From: Gammaproteobacteria bacterium
GTDB taxonomy: Bacteria; Pseudomonadota; Gammaproteobacteria; Pseudomonadales; Pseudomonadaceae
NCBI GenBank assembly: GCA_018827205.1
Contig: JAHJXZ010000011.1
Coordinates: 1 to 64,000 of the forward strand
DNA length: 64,000 nucleotides
Reading direction: 5' to 3'
Both the position numbers and the translations under genes were made by a program. The notes below the pieces were generated by a model, which was given only the letters and a program-made list of their open reading frames with translations, had not been told where the DNA came from and made no database searches. This document shows, piece after piece, positions 43,532 to 51,557 of the stretch. Position 1 is the stretch's first letter; the number at the start of each line of letters is the position of its first letter.

Positions 43532-45436
43532 CTAAGACGGTTGAATGGATACAGCCTTCCATCCCCAGCTTTCACGCTTCTTGTTGTAGACCTGTACCGC
43601 CGTACCGGAAACCTGCTGACCGTCTTCGATCTCGCAGCGCTCCACCAGCGGCGGAGGAATAAATATTTCGCTCGGGGTAAAGCCCATGCCGTTAGAGACG
43701 CGAACCGGCTCGGTGAAGTCCTTGCGCAACAGATCGCCGGGCACTTTCTCGCTTGCTTTCACTGCAAGCACACGGTGCTGGGGCCCCCGCTTTGAAACAT
43801 AGCGAACAAGCTGCACCTCGATGGCATCGCCCTCGGCAAACGCACACGGCAATGCCGACATCGGGATCTCGCCATTGATCTCCCGGCTGACGATGTATCG
43901 AATGGCCTGTTTGTCCTCATTCACCTGGTTCACAACCCCTAAAAGCTCGGGCGCGATATCCCACGGTGTTTCTGCATGCCGGCTTTCTAGCACGAAGAAA
44001 TTGAATCGCTGATCTTCATCAAACTCGCCCTTGACCCTGACTGCATCGCCCGCAGCCAGTTTCATACGGCCTAGTTTTGCGTCTGGGATGGATATTTCAG
44101 TGGGTATAGACGACGTGCGTAAGAACACTCGTCTTTTCGTCTTGTCCTTTTTGCCATCCTTGCCTGGGACAACGAAGGTATCGCCAACATTGGCATCGAT
44201 CCAGGGCAAGTCGTCAAACAGCAGCGCCTCGGCAGCTGCTGCATGAGCTCGGTAGTAATCCCGGTTGGATGTCTTAGCCTGCGTCTCGGTAAACCACGCC
44301 TGTGCAGCCATCTCGGCAATGGATTCGGGGACTTTGTGCCCCTCCTGCTCCTTGGACTGAAGGATGGCCTCCACTTCATGCTTGGCTGCGGCATAGTCAT
44401 TCACTTCCAGCATGCGCTGGGCGATTTTTAACCGTATTTTCCCCGTGAACTTAACCTCAGCCGGACAAGTCAGCGCTTTGCAATAACAGGCGTAAGCGGC
44501 TTCCGGATCTTTCTGTGAAACAATTTCACCGAGCAACCCCCAAGCCCAGTAGTCGTTTGACTTCGCCTTGGTAACGGCAATGCCAAAGGCCAATGCCTCG
44601 TCATGCCGGCCCAATGCGAGCAGCACTTTCGCCTTGTTCAGTTTGAGGAACACATTGTCTTGGAAGCGTTCGATGGCCAGATCAATGAACGGCAGCATGT
44701 ACGCCTGTTCTTCAGCATGTTCAGAAGCAGCGGCTTCCTTGCCCGCGTGCTGGATGACCTTCTCAGCCAATGATGGATATTCCTTGCCATCCTCAGCACG
44801 GTAGCGCTCGAAATCATCAGGACGCAGGTACTTGAAATTCCACTGCCGGGAAAACGCCAGCATGCCAAGTTTGTCTTGGCCGGCCAGTTTGGCGGCCAAC
44901 TGCAGTACGCAGGAGTGGAGAACAGAAGGCTTGTCGAGGTCTAGCTTGAGGTAATCGCTTAGATTACGTTTGACCGCTCCGAGGTTAACGTTTTCGCCAG
45001 CCATCAGCTCCTTGGCTTGCTTGTACAGCTCCCAGCCGAAGCTGGTCTGGATTTCCTGATCGGCGGCCCCATTCGCCCAGACCTTGCGGTAAATGGTTGC
45101 TGCTTCTGCATGCCGGCCATTCTTGCTCAGCGCTTTCGCTTCGCTGATCTGCTTACCGAAGGGATTGCACAGCGATAGCGCATTGCGAATACCCTTGGTG
45201 AGGACATCGTCAGAGGGATCGAACTCAATACTTTCTAACTGCATGCGGTAATGGGGCAGGTTCTCCGTGCTGCCATGTTTGACGTCGCGCTTGATGAGGT
45301 CGATCAAGCACCAGCCGAATGCCTTTCGATCCCAGTCATCAACCTGCGGGGCTGCCATCAGCTCAAGCGCCAGCTTGTAAGCCTCGTCGATGGCGCCTTC
45401 TTTACGCTTGGCGAATACTTCCTTGTTGGTAATCAC
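43532..45436 (-). CDS. TPR and OB-fold (S1/cold-shock-like) protein, partner of RecD-like helicase
   Basis: The 634-residue protein starts at GTG 45436 (VITNKEVFAKRK), overlapping the helicase stop as GTGA, with AGGAA eight bases upstream. Residues about 10-400 are helical repeats with tetratricopeptide periodicity (ISEAKALSKNGRHAEAATIYRK and later KAKVLLALGRHDEALAFG). The last 200 residues contain two or three OB/S1 or cold-shock-like modules (AAGDAVRVKGEF, LLGVVNQVNEDKQAIRYIV, AEGDAIEVQLVRY), a nucleic-acid-binding fold. So it looks like a scaffold that binds RNA or single-stranded DNA and works with the helicase. It is not a member of a defence system I can name. Confidence 0.6.
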   Translation of the reverse strand: MITNKEVFAKRKEGAIDEAYKLALELMAAPQVDDWDRKAFGWCLIDLIKRDVKHGSTENLPHYRMQLESIEFDPSDDVLTKGIRNALSLCNPFGKQISEAKALSKNGRHAEAATIYRKVWANGAADQEIQTSFGWELYKQAKELMAGENVNLGAVKRNLSDYLKLDLDKPSVLHSCVLQLAAKLAGQDKLGMLAFSRQWNFKYLRPDDFERYRAEDGKEYPSLAEKVIQHAGKEAAASEHAEEQAYMLPFIDLAIERFQDNVFLKLNKAKVLLALGRHDEALAFGIAVTKAKSNDYWAWGLLGEIVSQKDPEAAYACYCKALTCPAEVKFTGKIRLKIAQRMLEVNDYAAAKHEVEAILQSKEQEGHKVPESIAEMAAQAWFTETQAKTSNRDYYRAHAAAAEALLFDDLPWIDANVGDTFVVPGKDGKKDKTKRRVFLRTSSIPTEISIPDAKLGRMKLAAGDAVRVKGEFDEDQRFNFFVLESRHAETPWDIAPELLGVVNQVNEDKQAIRYIVSREINGEIPMSALPCAFAEGDAIEVQLVRYVSKRGPQHRVLAVKASEKVPGDLLRKDFTEPVRVSNGMGFTPSEIFIPPPLVERCEIEDGQQVSGTAVQVYNKKRESWGWKAVSIQPS

Positions 45437-48225
45437 GCCTGCATTCCTTGTGTAAGCAACTGGCCCACTTCTCCAGCCAATGCGCCGGGAGAGCATGCGG
45501 TTATCACCGGCTGGCACTTCGTGAATTGATCTTTGCCGTTGTACCAGACATCGAAAACGGCAACCTCGCGGTCCCTGGCAAAGCTGTAGCGCTGGCACCA
45601 TTGCTGTTCGACGACTTTCTGGACGGTGATGCCTGTAACGTCACACAGCGTGAGCATTTTTGCGTGGAAATCATTGAGGAACTGCTTGGAGAAATGCACC
45701 TTGGCTACAGTGGACTCACCACTTGCTGCAAGCGGTAGCCCCTTTAGAGCAGAAAACAGAGCGGTAAGCTCGGCACCCAGTTCTGAGAGATGAGGGGCAG
45801 CCACGCCGGTAATCTTGTTCTTGCTGTTGTAGGCGATGTCTATACGGGCAGACTCCGCTTCGCGCCTGAAGTAGTAAACCTCTTGGTACTGGTTGTGGTG
45901 GACATCCTCGATGCTCACGCCCCGACCCTCAATTAGCTTACGCACCTCAGCCAGCAAGGAACGCAGTAACGTCGCGCTCGCGGGAATGCCAAAGGTTTCG
46001 GACTCCCCCTGCGAAACAGCCGGAGCAATAGACGGCGGGGCAATGGGGGCGGCGGCTTCTTGTGGTTTTACTGCGACGAGCATCGCCAGAGCAGGGTTCG
46101 AGACCATTTCGATGCCGCTCCATGGCTGGATACTTGGTGGGTCAAGCAGATACAGGTTGCGCGCCGTTCGCGTGATCGCCGTATAGAGCCAGCGGAAATA
46201 GTCGGCCGTCAGCTGGCTTTGGTGGCTTTTGCATTTCACAAACACGTTGTTCCATTCACTGCCCTGGGCCTTGTGGCAGGTGATGGCGTAGCCGAACTTG
46301 AGCCGCAGAGCGTTGAAATAGGGATCCGCCTTCAAGGTGTGCTTGAACGCCGTATTCTTGCTGTCCAACCCCGAGTTGCGCATGCGGAAATCGACGTAGA
46401 GGGCCTTGTGCTGATCGGAGGACAGCGCAGGCTCTTTGCTATACAGCAGATCCTCGATGATCTTGGCTTGGAAAAACCGGGGGCTACCATCGAGCTCCCT
46501 GAAGCCGACAACCACATCCTTGAACAGCAGAGAAACGTATATTTCTTCAACTAATCCTGAATCGGGATTTTTTCTTTTCAACTTGACGGTGCGCTTCTCG
46601 GCGGGCCCGAGCACCTGACGTATCACGCCGAAGTCGCCGTTGGAGATAAACATCCCGTAGGCGTTGCTATTGGCGACAGCCATCACTTTGTCATTCGGCA
46701 TCACTTCCTCGTTGCCGGGGAAAAAGTGCTCGCGAATTGCCCGGTTGTAGTCGCCAACATCAGAGTTGGAATGGGCGATGACGATGGACTCTCCGTTGAT
46801 CTTGCCGCCGCAGGACTCCAGATAGCGCGGTAGTAGATCCTGATGTTCAACCCTCTCAACCTCTGGATAGTCGAAATCCATCGTCAGGTTATTGAACACC
46901 TTGGTCTCAAGCGAGCGACGCAGCGGCAGTGCGTTGGCGATGATCCCGCTGGCCGATTTCTGCCGCACCACCTCCGACAACTCGAAGCCGGTGGCGCGTG
47001 CGTGGTGATGGCGAAACAGATAATCCGCGTCCAACGCGGGTGAGAAGTTCATGCCCACCGGCGGCAGCTGCGCATCGTCGCCGATGAAAATCACCTTCTT
47101 GCTGTGATCGTTATGATCCAGATTCACAAACTTGAGAAAGTCGGCCAGCAAGTAACCCGTACCGAAGCGGAAGAACTCAGCCTCCTGATAGATATCGGCC
47201 ACCATCGACGCCTCATCGACGATGTACACCGTATCGGCCGAGAGGCTGTTCACCGCTAGTTGCGCGTAAAACTTAAAGGTCTCGGTGCCGTCGGTATCGT
47301 CGTCTCGATACTCAGCAATATCGTCGAACGAATAGATGGTCTTATGCAGCGTGTAAGCGGGTGATTGGGTTTTGCTGGCGATCACCTTCGACGCCTTGCC
47401 GGTGGGTGCGGCGAGCACATAGTTGCGACCAATCGCGCGGAAATACTCGGTCAGCCCCTTGGTGATAAAGGTCTTCCCCGTGCCCGCGTAGCCTTTGAGA
47501 AGGAATACGCTCTCCGTCTTGCTACCGAGGAATTGTTCGATCTGCTTGACCAGTTCCGCCTGCCCGTTGGTCAACGTATAGCCGGCAAACGCGTCGTGAA
47601 TACTAAGATGCCTGCGCGTGTTCGCGGCGTTGAAATCGATACTGTCCAGGGCCTGGGCCGAGGCGCCCTTGAAATCATCCAGCCTGGCCTGATCAGGTGC
47701 CGTGGTGATTAACGCGCCTTTCTCTGCGGCTTCCAGGCGGCTCAACTCGTCTTTCGCCATGGCCAACTGCTCGGCACGGTCTTCTGCAGGGCTGCCCGGC
47801 GCCGTGGCTTCAGCAGGAGCCGTGAAAGGCGGATAGGCATCGGCAGACTCACCGCTATAGGTCTTGTAGAGCCACTGACCGATCAGATACGCATCCCCAA
47901 GCAGGGAAAGGGAGACACTGGCATCGATAAAACTACCGTGGGCGGCTTTATTGCCGATCATCCGCAAGGCGTGCAGTTTCTGCAGCACGCTGTAGCCAAC
48001 CACTTCCTCAAAGGCCGGGTATTTGAGCTTCTCGAAGAACCCATCGGCCGGTTCACTGGGCAGACACAAATCCCGGTAGAGAACGCCAACCAGTACCTCT
48101 GCAAAACAGCGGAGTTTAATGGCCGCGGTGTGCGGGTCGGCAAACACATAGCGTTCAGCAAAGGCGGCGTGCTGATACAGCTCGGGCCAGCGTGACTGCA
48201 GCGGAACAAAGTTATCCGAAACCAT
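45433..48225 (-). CDS. RecD/Pif1-like SF1 helicase with N-terminal DUF4145 domain
   Basis: The first 130 residues are a DUF4145-like (HEPN-related) domain (HALRMIGNKAAHGS, R88 and H96), as also found at the N-terminus of type I restriction HsdR. The helicase core follows: Walker A KGYAGTGKT at 244-252, the APTGKASKVI motif Ia, VDEASMV, GDDAQLPPVG, and late motifs YAITCHKAQGSEW and YTAITRT. It is similar to RecD2 and TraA-type helicases. The last 200 residues, from about 730, form an unassigned region with a repeated beta unit (VYYFRREAESARIDIAYNSK and RYSFARDREVAVFDVWYNGK). It is translationally coupled to the TPR/OB-fold gene, and the pair looks like a two-gene module. Confidence 0.8.
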   Translation of the reverse strand: MVSDNFVPLQSRWPELYQHAAFAERYVFADPHTAAIKLRCFAEVLVGVLYRDLCLPSEPADGFFEKLKYPAFEEVVGYSVLQKLHALRMIGNKAAHGSFIDASVSLSLLGDAYLIGQWLYKTYSGESADAYPPFTAPAEATAPGSPAEDRAEQLAMAKDELSRLEAAEKGALITTAPDQARLDDFKGASAQALDSIDFNAANTRRHLSIHDAFAGYTLTNGQAELVKQIEQFLGSKTESVFLLKGYAGTGKTFITKGLTEYFRAIGRNYVLAAPTGKASKVIASKTQSPAYTLHKTIYSFDDIAEYRDDDTDGTETFKFYAQLAVNSLSADTVYIVDEASMVADIYQEAEFFRFGTGYLLADFLKFVNLDHNDHSKKVIFIGDDAQLPPVGMNFSPALDADYLFRHHHARATGFELSEVVRQKSASGIIANALPLRRSLETKVFNNLTMDFDYPEVERVEHQDLLPRYLESCGGKINGESIVIAHSNSDVGDYNRAIREHFFPGNEEVMPNDKVMAVANSNAYGMFISNGDFGVIRQVLGPAEKRTVKLKRKNPDSGLVEEIYVSLLFKDVVVGFRELDGSPRFFQAKIIEDLLYSKEPALSSDQHKALYVDFRMRNSGLDSKNTAFKHTLKADPYFNALRLKFGYAITCHKAQGSEWNNVFVKCKSHQSQLTADYFRWLYTAITRTARNLYLLDPPSIQPWSGIEMVSNPALAMLVAVKPQEAAAPIAPPSIAPAVSQGESETFGIPASATLLRSLLAEVRKLIEGRGVSIEDVHHNQYQEVYYFRREAESARIDIAYNSKNKITGVAAPHLSELGAELTALFSALKGLPLAASGESTVAKVHFSKQFLNDFHAKMLTLCDVTGITVQKVVEQQWCQRYSFARDREVAVFDVWYNGKDQFTKCQPVITACSPGALAGEVGQLLTQGMQA

Positions 48226-48291
48226 TCATTTCCCTTACTCGACCGGGCGAATCCATACAAAGATCAGAGAATTACTTACCGCACACAAAGG

Positions 48292-48651
48292 TTACCCCGC
48301 AGCCTTGCCGTCAATTAGCGCTTGGAGCCTCTGCATTTTCAGCAAAACTTCAGCAGCCGCTTCTCCAGTTAGGCGCCCTGCCAATTCCTCATAGGCAAGC
48401 AAAAGCTCCTTGCGCTTCCCCGCAACTTGACGCTTTGAAAAGCGAAAAAAATCCGGACAAGCAATTTGAGCCTCTAAAACTGCCGCAGTCGTCTCTAGCG
48501 CAGGCGTCCTTCCGGCCTCAAGGCGCTCCTTAAGTGAGCGGTTATATGCAACCGAAGAATCGTTGAGCGTTGTAAGCGATCTGTTAACCGCTTCAAAAAC
48601 CAAACCCAGCCCTTTCAACATGGCAGACAAAGCACTTCTTAAACCCGACAT
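48292..48651 (-). CDS. small helical protein of unknown function
   Basis: The 119-residue product is highly helical with no motif I can name ([12 protein letters not shown], then [20 protein letters not shown]). It lies 67 bp upstream of the helicase gene. Start ATG 48651 lies inside the 3' end of the DUF262 fragment. It could be a small regulatory or anti-toxin-like component of the helicase pair, but nothing shows this. Confidence 0.5.
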   Translation of the reverse strand: MSGLRSALSAMLKGLGLVFEAVNRSLTTLNDSSVAYNRSLKERLEAGRTPALETTAAVLEAQIACPDFFRFSKRQVAGKRKELLLAYEELAGRLTGEAAAEVLLKMQRLQALIDGKAAG

Positions 48652-48833
48652 GTGGCCTCCTCAGAAACGCGTAATCCGCCGCAATTGAAACCACTGGAAA
48701 CACGCACCTTGCTGGCATCCCACACAAAAGGCCGCTGGATTTCCGGAATAGCGATCTCACCGGACTTCACCCAGCTGAGCAGGGTTTCGATCAGGTGTTG
48801 GTTTACGGAGTATTTTTGCGAAGACATAGACAT
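48639..48833 (-). pseudogene. truncated DUF262 gene (N-terminal fragment)
   Basis: The first 41 codons after MS match the N-terminus of the DUF262/HNH protein at 42,673 almost exactly in protein (one change, T to S), through [16 protein letters not shown]. Homology then ends and 20 unrelated residues precede a stop. At the DNA level about 15 of 125 bases differ, mostly at third positions, so it is the remnant of a separate diverged gene rather than a fresh copy. Confidence 0.85.
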
Positions 48834-49145
48834 TCCTTTGCGTGCTTGGCAGGCGCTTTACTCGACAGAAACAACCTGCAAGCCAGAAAGAACGGATTTA
48901 GTGAGATACGGCACTTTGCCTGAAGGCACCAAGTTGACTGCCGCTTCCAGGTGCACATCTTGATCGTCGAAGAAAATGTGCGGGGTGAAGGCACTGAAAC
49001 TTTGGCAAAGCTATGAAACTCTTATCTCAATACAATAACCATGTTGCCTTAAAATAACTACCATCTAAAAACTAAGACTAGTCGCCAGTTAAAATTCTCT
49101 CTTAAAGCCTGGCCTTAATAGTTTCAAGGCCAGGCCACAGTCGAG
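48834..49145. other. intergenic region, no gene seen
   Basis: These 312 bp contain an AT-rich segment near 49,020-49,110. They separate the decayed DUF262 fragment from the GTPase gene. I see no supported gene. A CTTAAAGCCTGGCCTTAATAG... GGCCAGGCC hairpin near 49,107-49,137 may terminate the GTPase transcript. Confidence 0.45.
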
Positions 49146-50042
49146 TTAGAACCGTTTTGCAAGCCAACCAACCAATGCGACTTTAGCGTACGCAATTACT
49201 TTCGGCCCATACTCCCTAACGGTGTCGGCAACTGTGTCGAGCAAGTCTTCTTTGACATACTCGATTACACCCGAGAACTTCTCTTTGATGTGATCCCAGA
49301 CGCCTTCTTCCGCTTTTTGCTGTGCCGCTTCCGAGACGTTTTCTTCTTTCGCTTCACGGGTAAAGGAAAATCGCTTCTCGGCAGGCAAAACATCCACAAC
49401 CTTATCGACAACCTCCTTGAGGTTATAAGACTCCTCAGCCGCTACAGGTACGATCTTGTTAGTCGATACATTAAAGCGGGATGAAATGTCATTAATCTTC
49501 TTAATGATATTTTGCTCTTGCTCAACGCCCGGGCGATGGTTTTCAACATCCCAACCACGTACAGGATTGGTCTTATCTACCTGGGTAATCACAAAAAGCA
49601 CTGGGCATGAGCTAACCGCAGGGCTCAGCACTTCTTCATAAACTTCCAGGGCAGATAAATATTTACGGTCATCAGCTTTAATAGCCCAAATAACCAAGTC
49701 CAAGTTGGGCACTAAGCTTTTATAAAGTTCTACGTACTCTTTATGACGAGCCGGATCCTCGCCGACGCCGGGCACGTCAACCAGTACAAGCCCGCCAGCA
49801 TCACCATTGGAAATGAGTATTTCCTGAGGCTGTCGAGTACAGGCTTCAACATCACTGATGGCTGCAACATCTCGACCAAACAGTGCATTACATAGGCTTG
49901 ATTTACCAACGCCTGAGTCACCAAAAACACCCACCTTTGGCGTGTAACTGCGGATGCGGTGAAGTTCTTCGCGAATTTCTTTGAGGATCTTCTGCTTACG
50001 CTGGGACTCTTCGGTGACGACAGCAATTTGAAGTTCAGACAT
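49146..50042 (-). CDS. dynamin/YfjP-like GTPase
   Basis: The 298-residue protein starts at ATG 50042 (MSELQIAVVTEE), with GGAG eight bases upstream. The G motifs are G1 GDSGVGKSS, a switch threonine in EACTRQPQE, G3 DVPGVGED, and G4 TQVDKT. This is the YfjP/YeeP and IRG-like GTPase group. The C-terminal 90 residues are helical and end in hydrophobic segments (VIAYAKVALVGWLAKRF), suggesting membrane contact. AT content is higher than in its neighbours, which hints at separate transfer. It stands alone between the DUF262 fragment and the type I operon. GTPases of this type occur in phage defence and cryptic prophages, but no partner is visible here. Confidence 0.8.
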   Translation of the reverse strand: MSELQIAVVTEESQRKQKILKEIREELHRIRSYTPKVGVFGDSGVGKSSLCNALFGRDVAAISDVEACTRQPQEILISNGDAGGLVLVDVPGVGEDPARHKEYVELYKSLVPNLDLVIWAIKADDRKYLSALEVYEEVLSPAVSSCPVLFVITQVDKTNPVRGWDVENHRPGVEQEQNIIKKINDISSRFNVSTNKIVPVAAEESYNLKEVVDKVVDVLPAEKRFSFTREAKEENVSEAAQQKAEEGVWDHIKEKFSGVIEYVKEDLLDTVADTVREYGPKVIAYAKVALVGWLAKRF

Positions 50043-50160
50043 TATCAAAGCTCCATTAACTAAAAGATCAGCTACGCCGATCTGCTCAAAATGACTAAAT
50101 GCGCCAATACAGTCAATCCATATCAGCAGAAGTAATCACGGTGTATGGTGACTCCCTTGG

Positions 50161-50382
50161 CTAGCGCCACCCTGAAAGACATTTTTGTTCAGTGGCGCAA
50201 TTAAGCTTTTCAGTTCTAATACGCTCACCCACGCTCTCGATAACGAGCCTCAAGGCTTCGAGGATGGTCGACTTGCCATAGTCATTGCGGCCGACGATGC
50301 CCGTCATAGCTTCGTCGATGGGAATGACCGTGGTGGCGCGGTAGCCGCGGAAATGGGGGAGCTTGACGGACTTGAGGCGCAT
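50161..50382 (-). pseudogene. truncated OLD-like AAA ATPase (N-terminal fragment)
   Basis: Seventy-three codons encode the start of an OLD/RecF-like ABC ATPase: MRLKSVKLPHFRGY, then Walker A GRNDYGKSTILEAL. The frame then ends at TAG after an unrelated tail (KCLSGWR), losing the signature motif, Walker B and the Toprim nuclease. It lies 15 bp after hsdS with a good AAGGAAATCACC ribosome-binding site, so a short peptide may still be made. An intact copy would have given a fused RM-OLD locus. Confidence 0.75.
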
Positions 50383-50396
50383 GGTGATTTCCTTAT

Positions 50397-51557
50397 CTAC
50401 AGCTGTCCTGAAAACGCCAGTTGAGATAGCGACTCGAAAATTGGCATCTCGACCCCAGATTCGTGGCGCGCACTAAACGAAGATATTTTCTGAGCAAGGA
50501 CAGCAAATTTCTCTTGGATCCCTTTGGTAGGCACCGGGATTTCAATTTCGTCAAACAGTGACTTTTTCAGAATCGGAAGTGTGGTTTGAATTGCTCTCTC
50601 TCTGACCAGATCAGGGAACAGCTTAAAAACAAAATAACCATAAACATCTAAAATCTCCGCCCCCCACTCCTGTGCATTTATCTGCTGATTAAATGCCACC
50701 GGACACCCAGCAATTCCAACCTTTCCAATAGTGGCCCCGATACAACAAACCAACAGGCTACCTGTGCGACATACTTTTGAATGTTCAGCCCCCTCTTGGG
50801 TTACCTCTCGTACCGAGGAGTCCACACGGCCAGACAAATCACCAGGGGTTACGAAAGGCAAGCCTTCGCCCCACATATCAGCTTTTTCACTCGGGGGCGT
50901 CCTCCCAGTAGCTGACTTACCCAGTAATTTAAGGCTTTTCTTGGGCCACCCCTTCGGATTTGTCACCGGGTCGCCGAGCATGTCCAGAAACACGGCGCGG
51001 AGGAAGTCGTCGGCGAGCTGGATGGCTTGCTGGCGTTTGCGGCGAATGGCGTCAGCCTTGTCGAGTATGGTGGCGATGCGCTTCTGTTCGGGCAGGGGTG
51101 GGAGGGGGATCTCAAACTCCCTTAGGTCCTTAGCTGACAGGTTTGGCTGGGCTGCACCATTTTCAAAGCGGGATATTTCACGAGCACACAACGTGCTTCG
51201 CAAGTAGTTTTTCAAATAATTCTCACAAATTGATTTGTCAGGCCTAATAATTACGAGAGAAGAGGCTATAGCTCCTTTGGGGACCGATGAGTCAACCACA
51301 GCAAATTTGCCAAGTGAACCTCGAAGGCAAAATAAAATATCCCCATACTGGACCTTTCCATTACTCAACAAATCATATCTTTCTTCTGAAATATAATTTG
51401 CCCCAGAACAAACTATCGAGTGTTCTTCCGTAAGATTTCCAGCATTTATGAAAGGTATGCCATGCGACAAAACACTGTCTTTGGAAGGGTAGTTCGTTCC
51501 TCTATCACCATTTACCAGCTTGCAGACCGCTCCAAGCTTCACCAAAGGCCAACTCAC
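50397..51557 (-). CDS. hsdS: type I restriction-modification specificity subunit
   Basis: The 386-residue protein has the two-target-domain layout of HsdS: first TRD at about 1-150, a central conserved helical spacer with LPPLPEQKRIATILDKADAIRRKRQQAI at about 150-180 and FLDMLGDPVTNP, a second TRD at about 200-340, and a C-terminal helix. It gives the DNA-recognition sequence for both methylation and cleavage. The ATG overlaps the hsdM stop as ATGA. Which sequence it recognises cannot be read from the gene. Confidence 0.92.
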   Translation of the reverse strand: MSWPLVKLGAVCKLVNGDRGTNYPSKDSVLSHGIPFINAGNLTEEHSIVCSGANYISEERYDLLSNGKVQYGDILFCLRGSLGKFAVVDSSVPKGAIASSLVIIRPDKSICENYLKNYLRSTLCAREISRFENGAAQPNLSAKDLREFEIPLPPLPEQKRIATILDKADAIRRKRQQAIQLADDFLRAVFLDMLGDPVTNPKGWPKKSLKLLGKSATGRTPPSEKADMWGEGLPFVTPGDLSGRVDSSVREVTQEGAEHSKVCRTGSLLVCCIGATIGKVGIAGCPVAFNQQINAQEWGAEILDVYGYFVFKLFPDLVRERAIQTTLPILKKSLFDEIEIPVPTKGIQEKFAVLAQKISSFSARHESGVEMPIFESLSQLAFSGQL

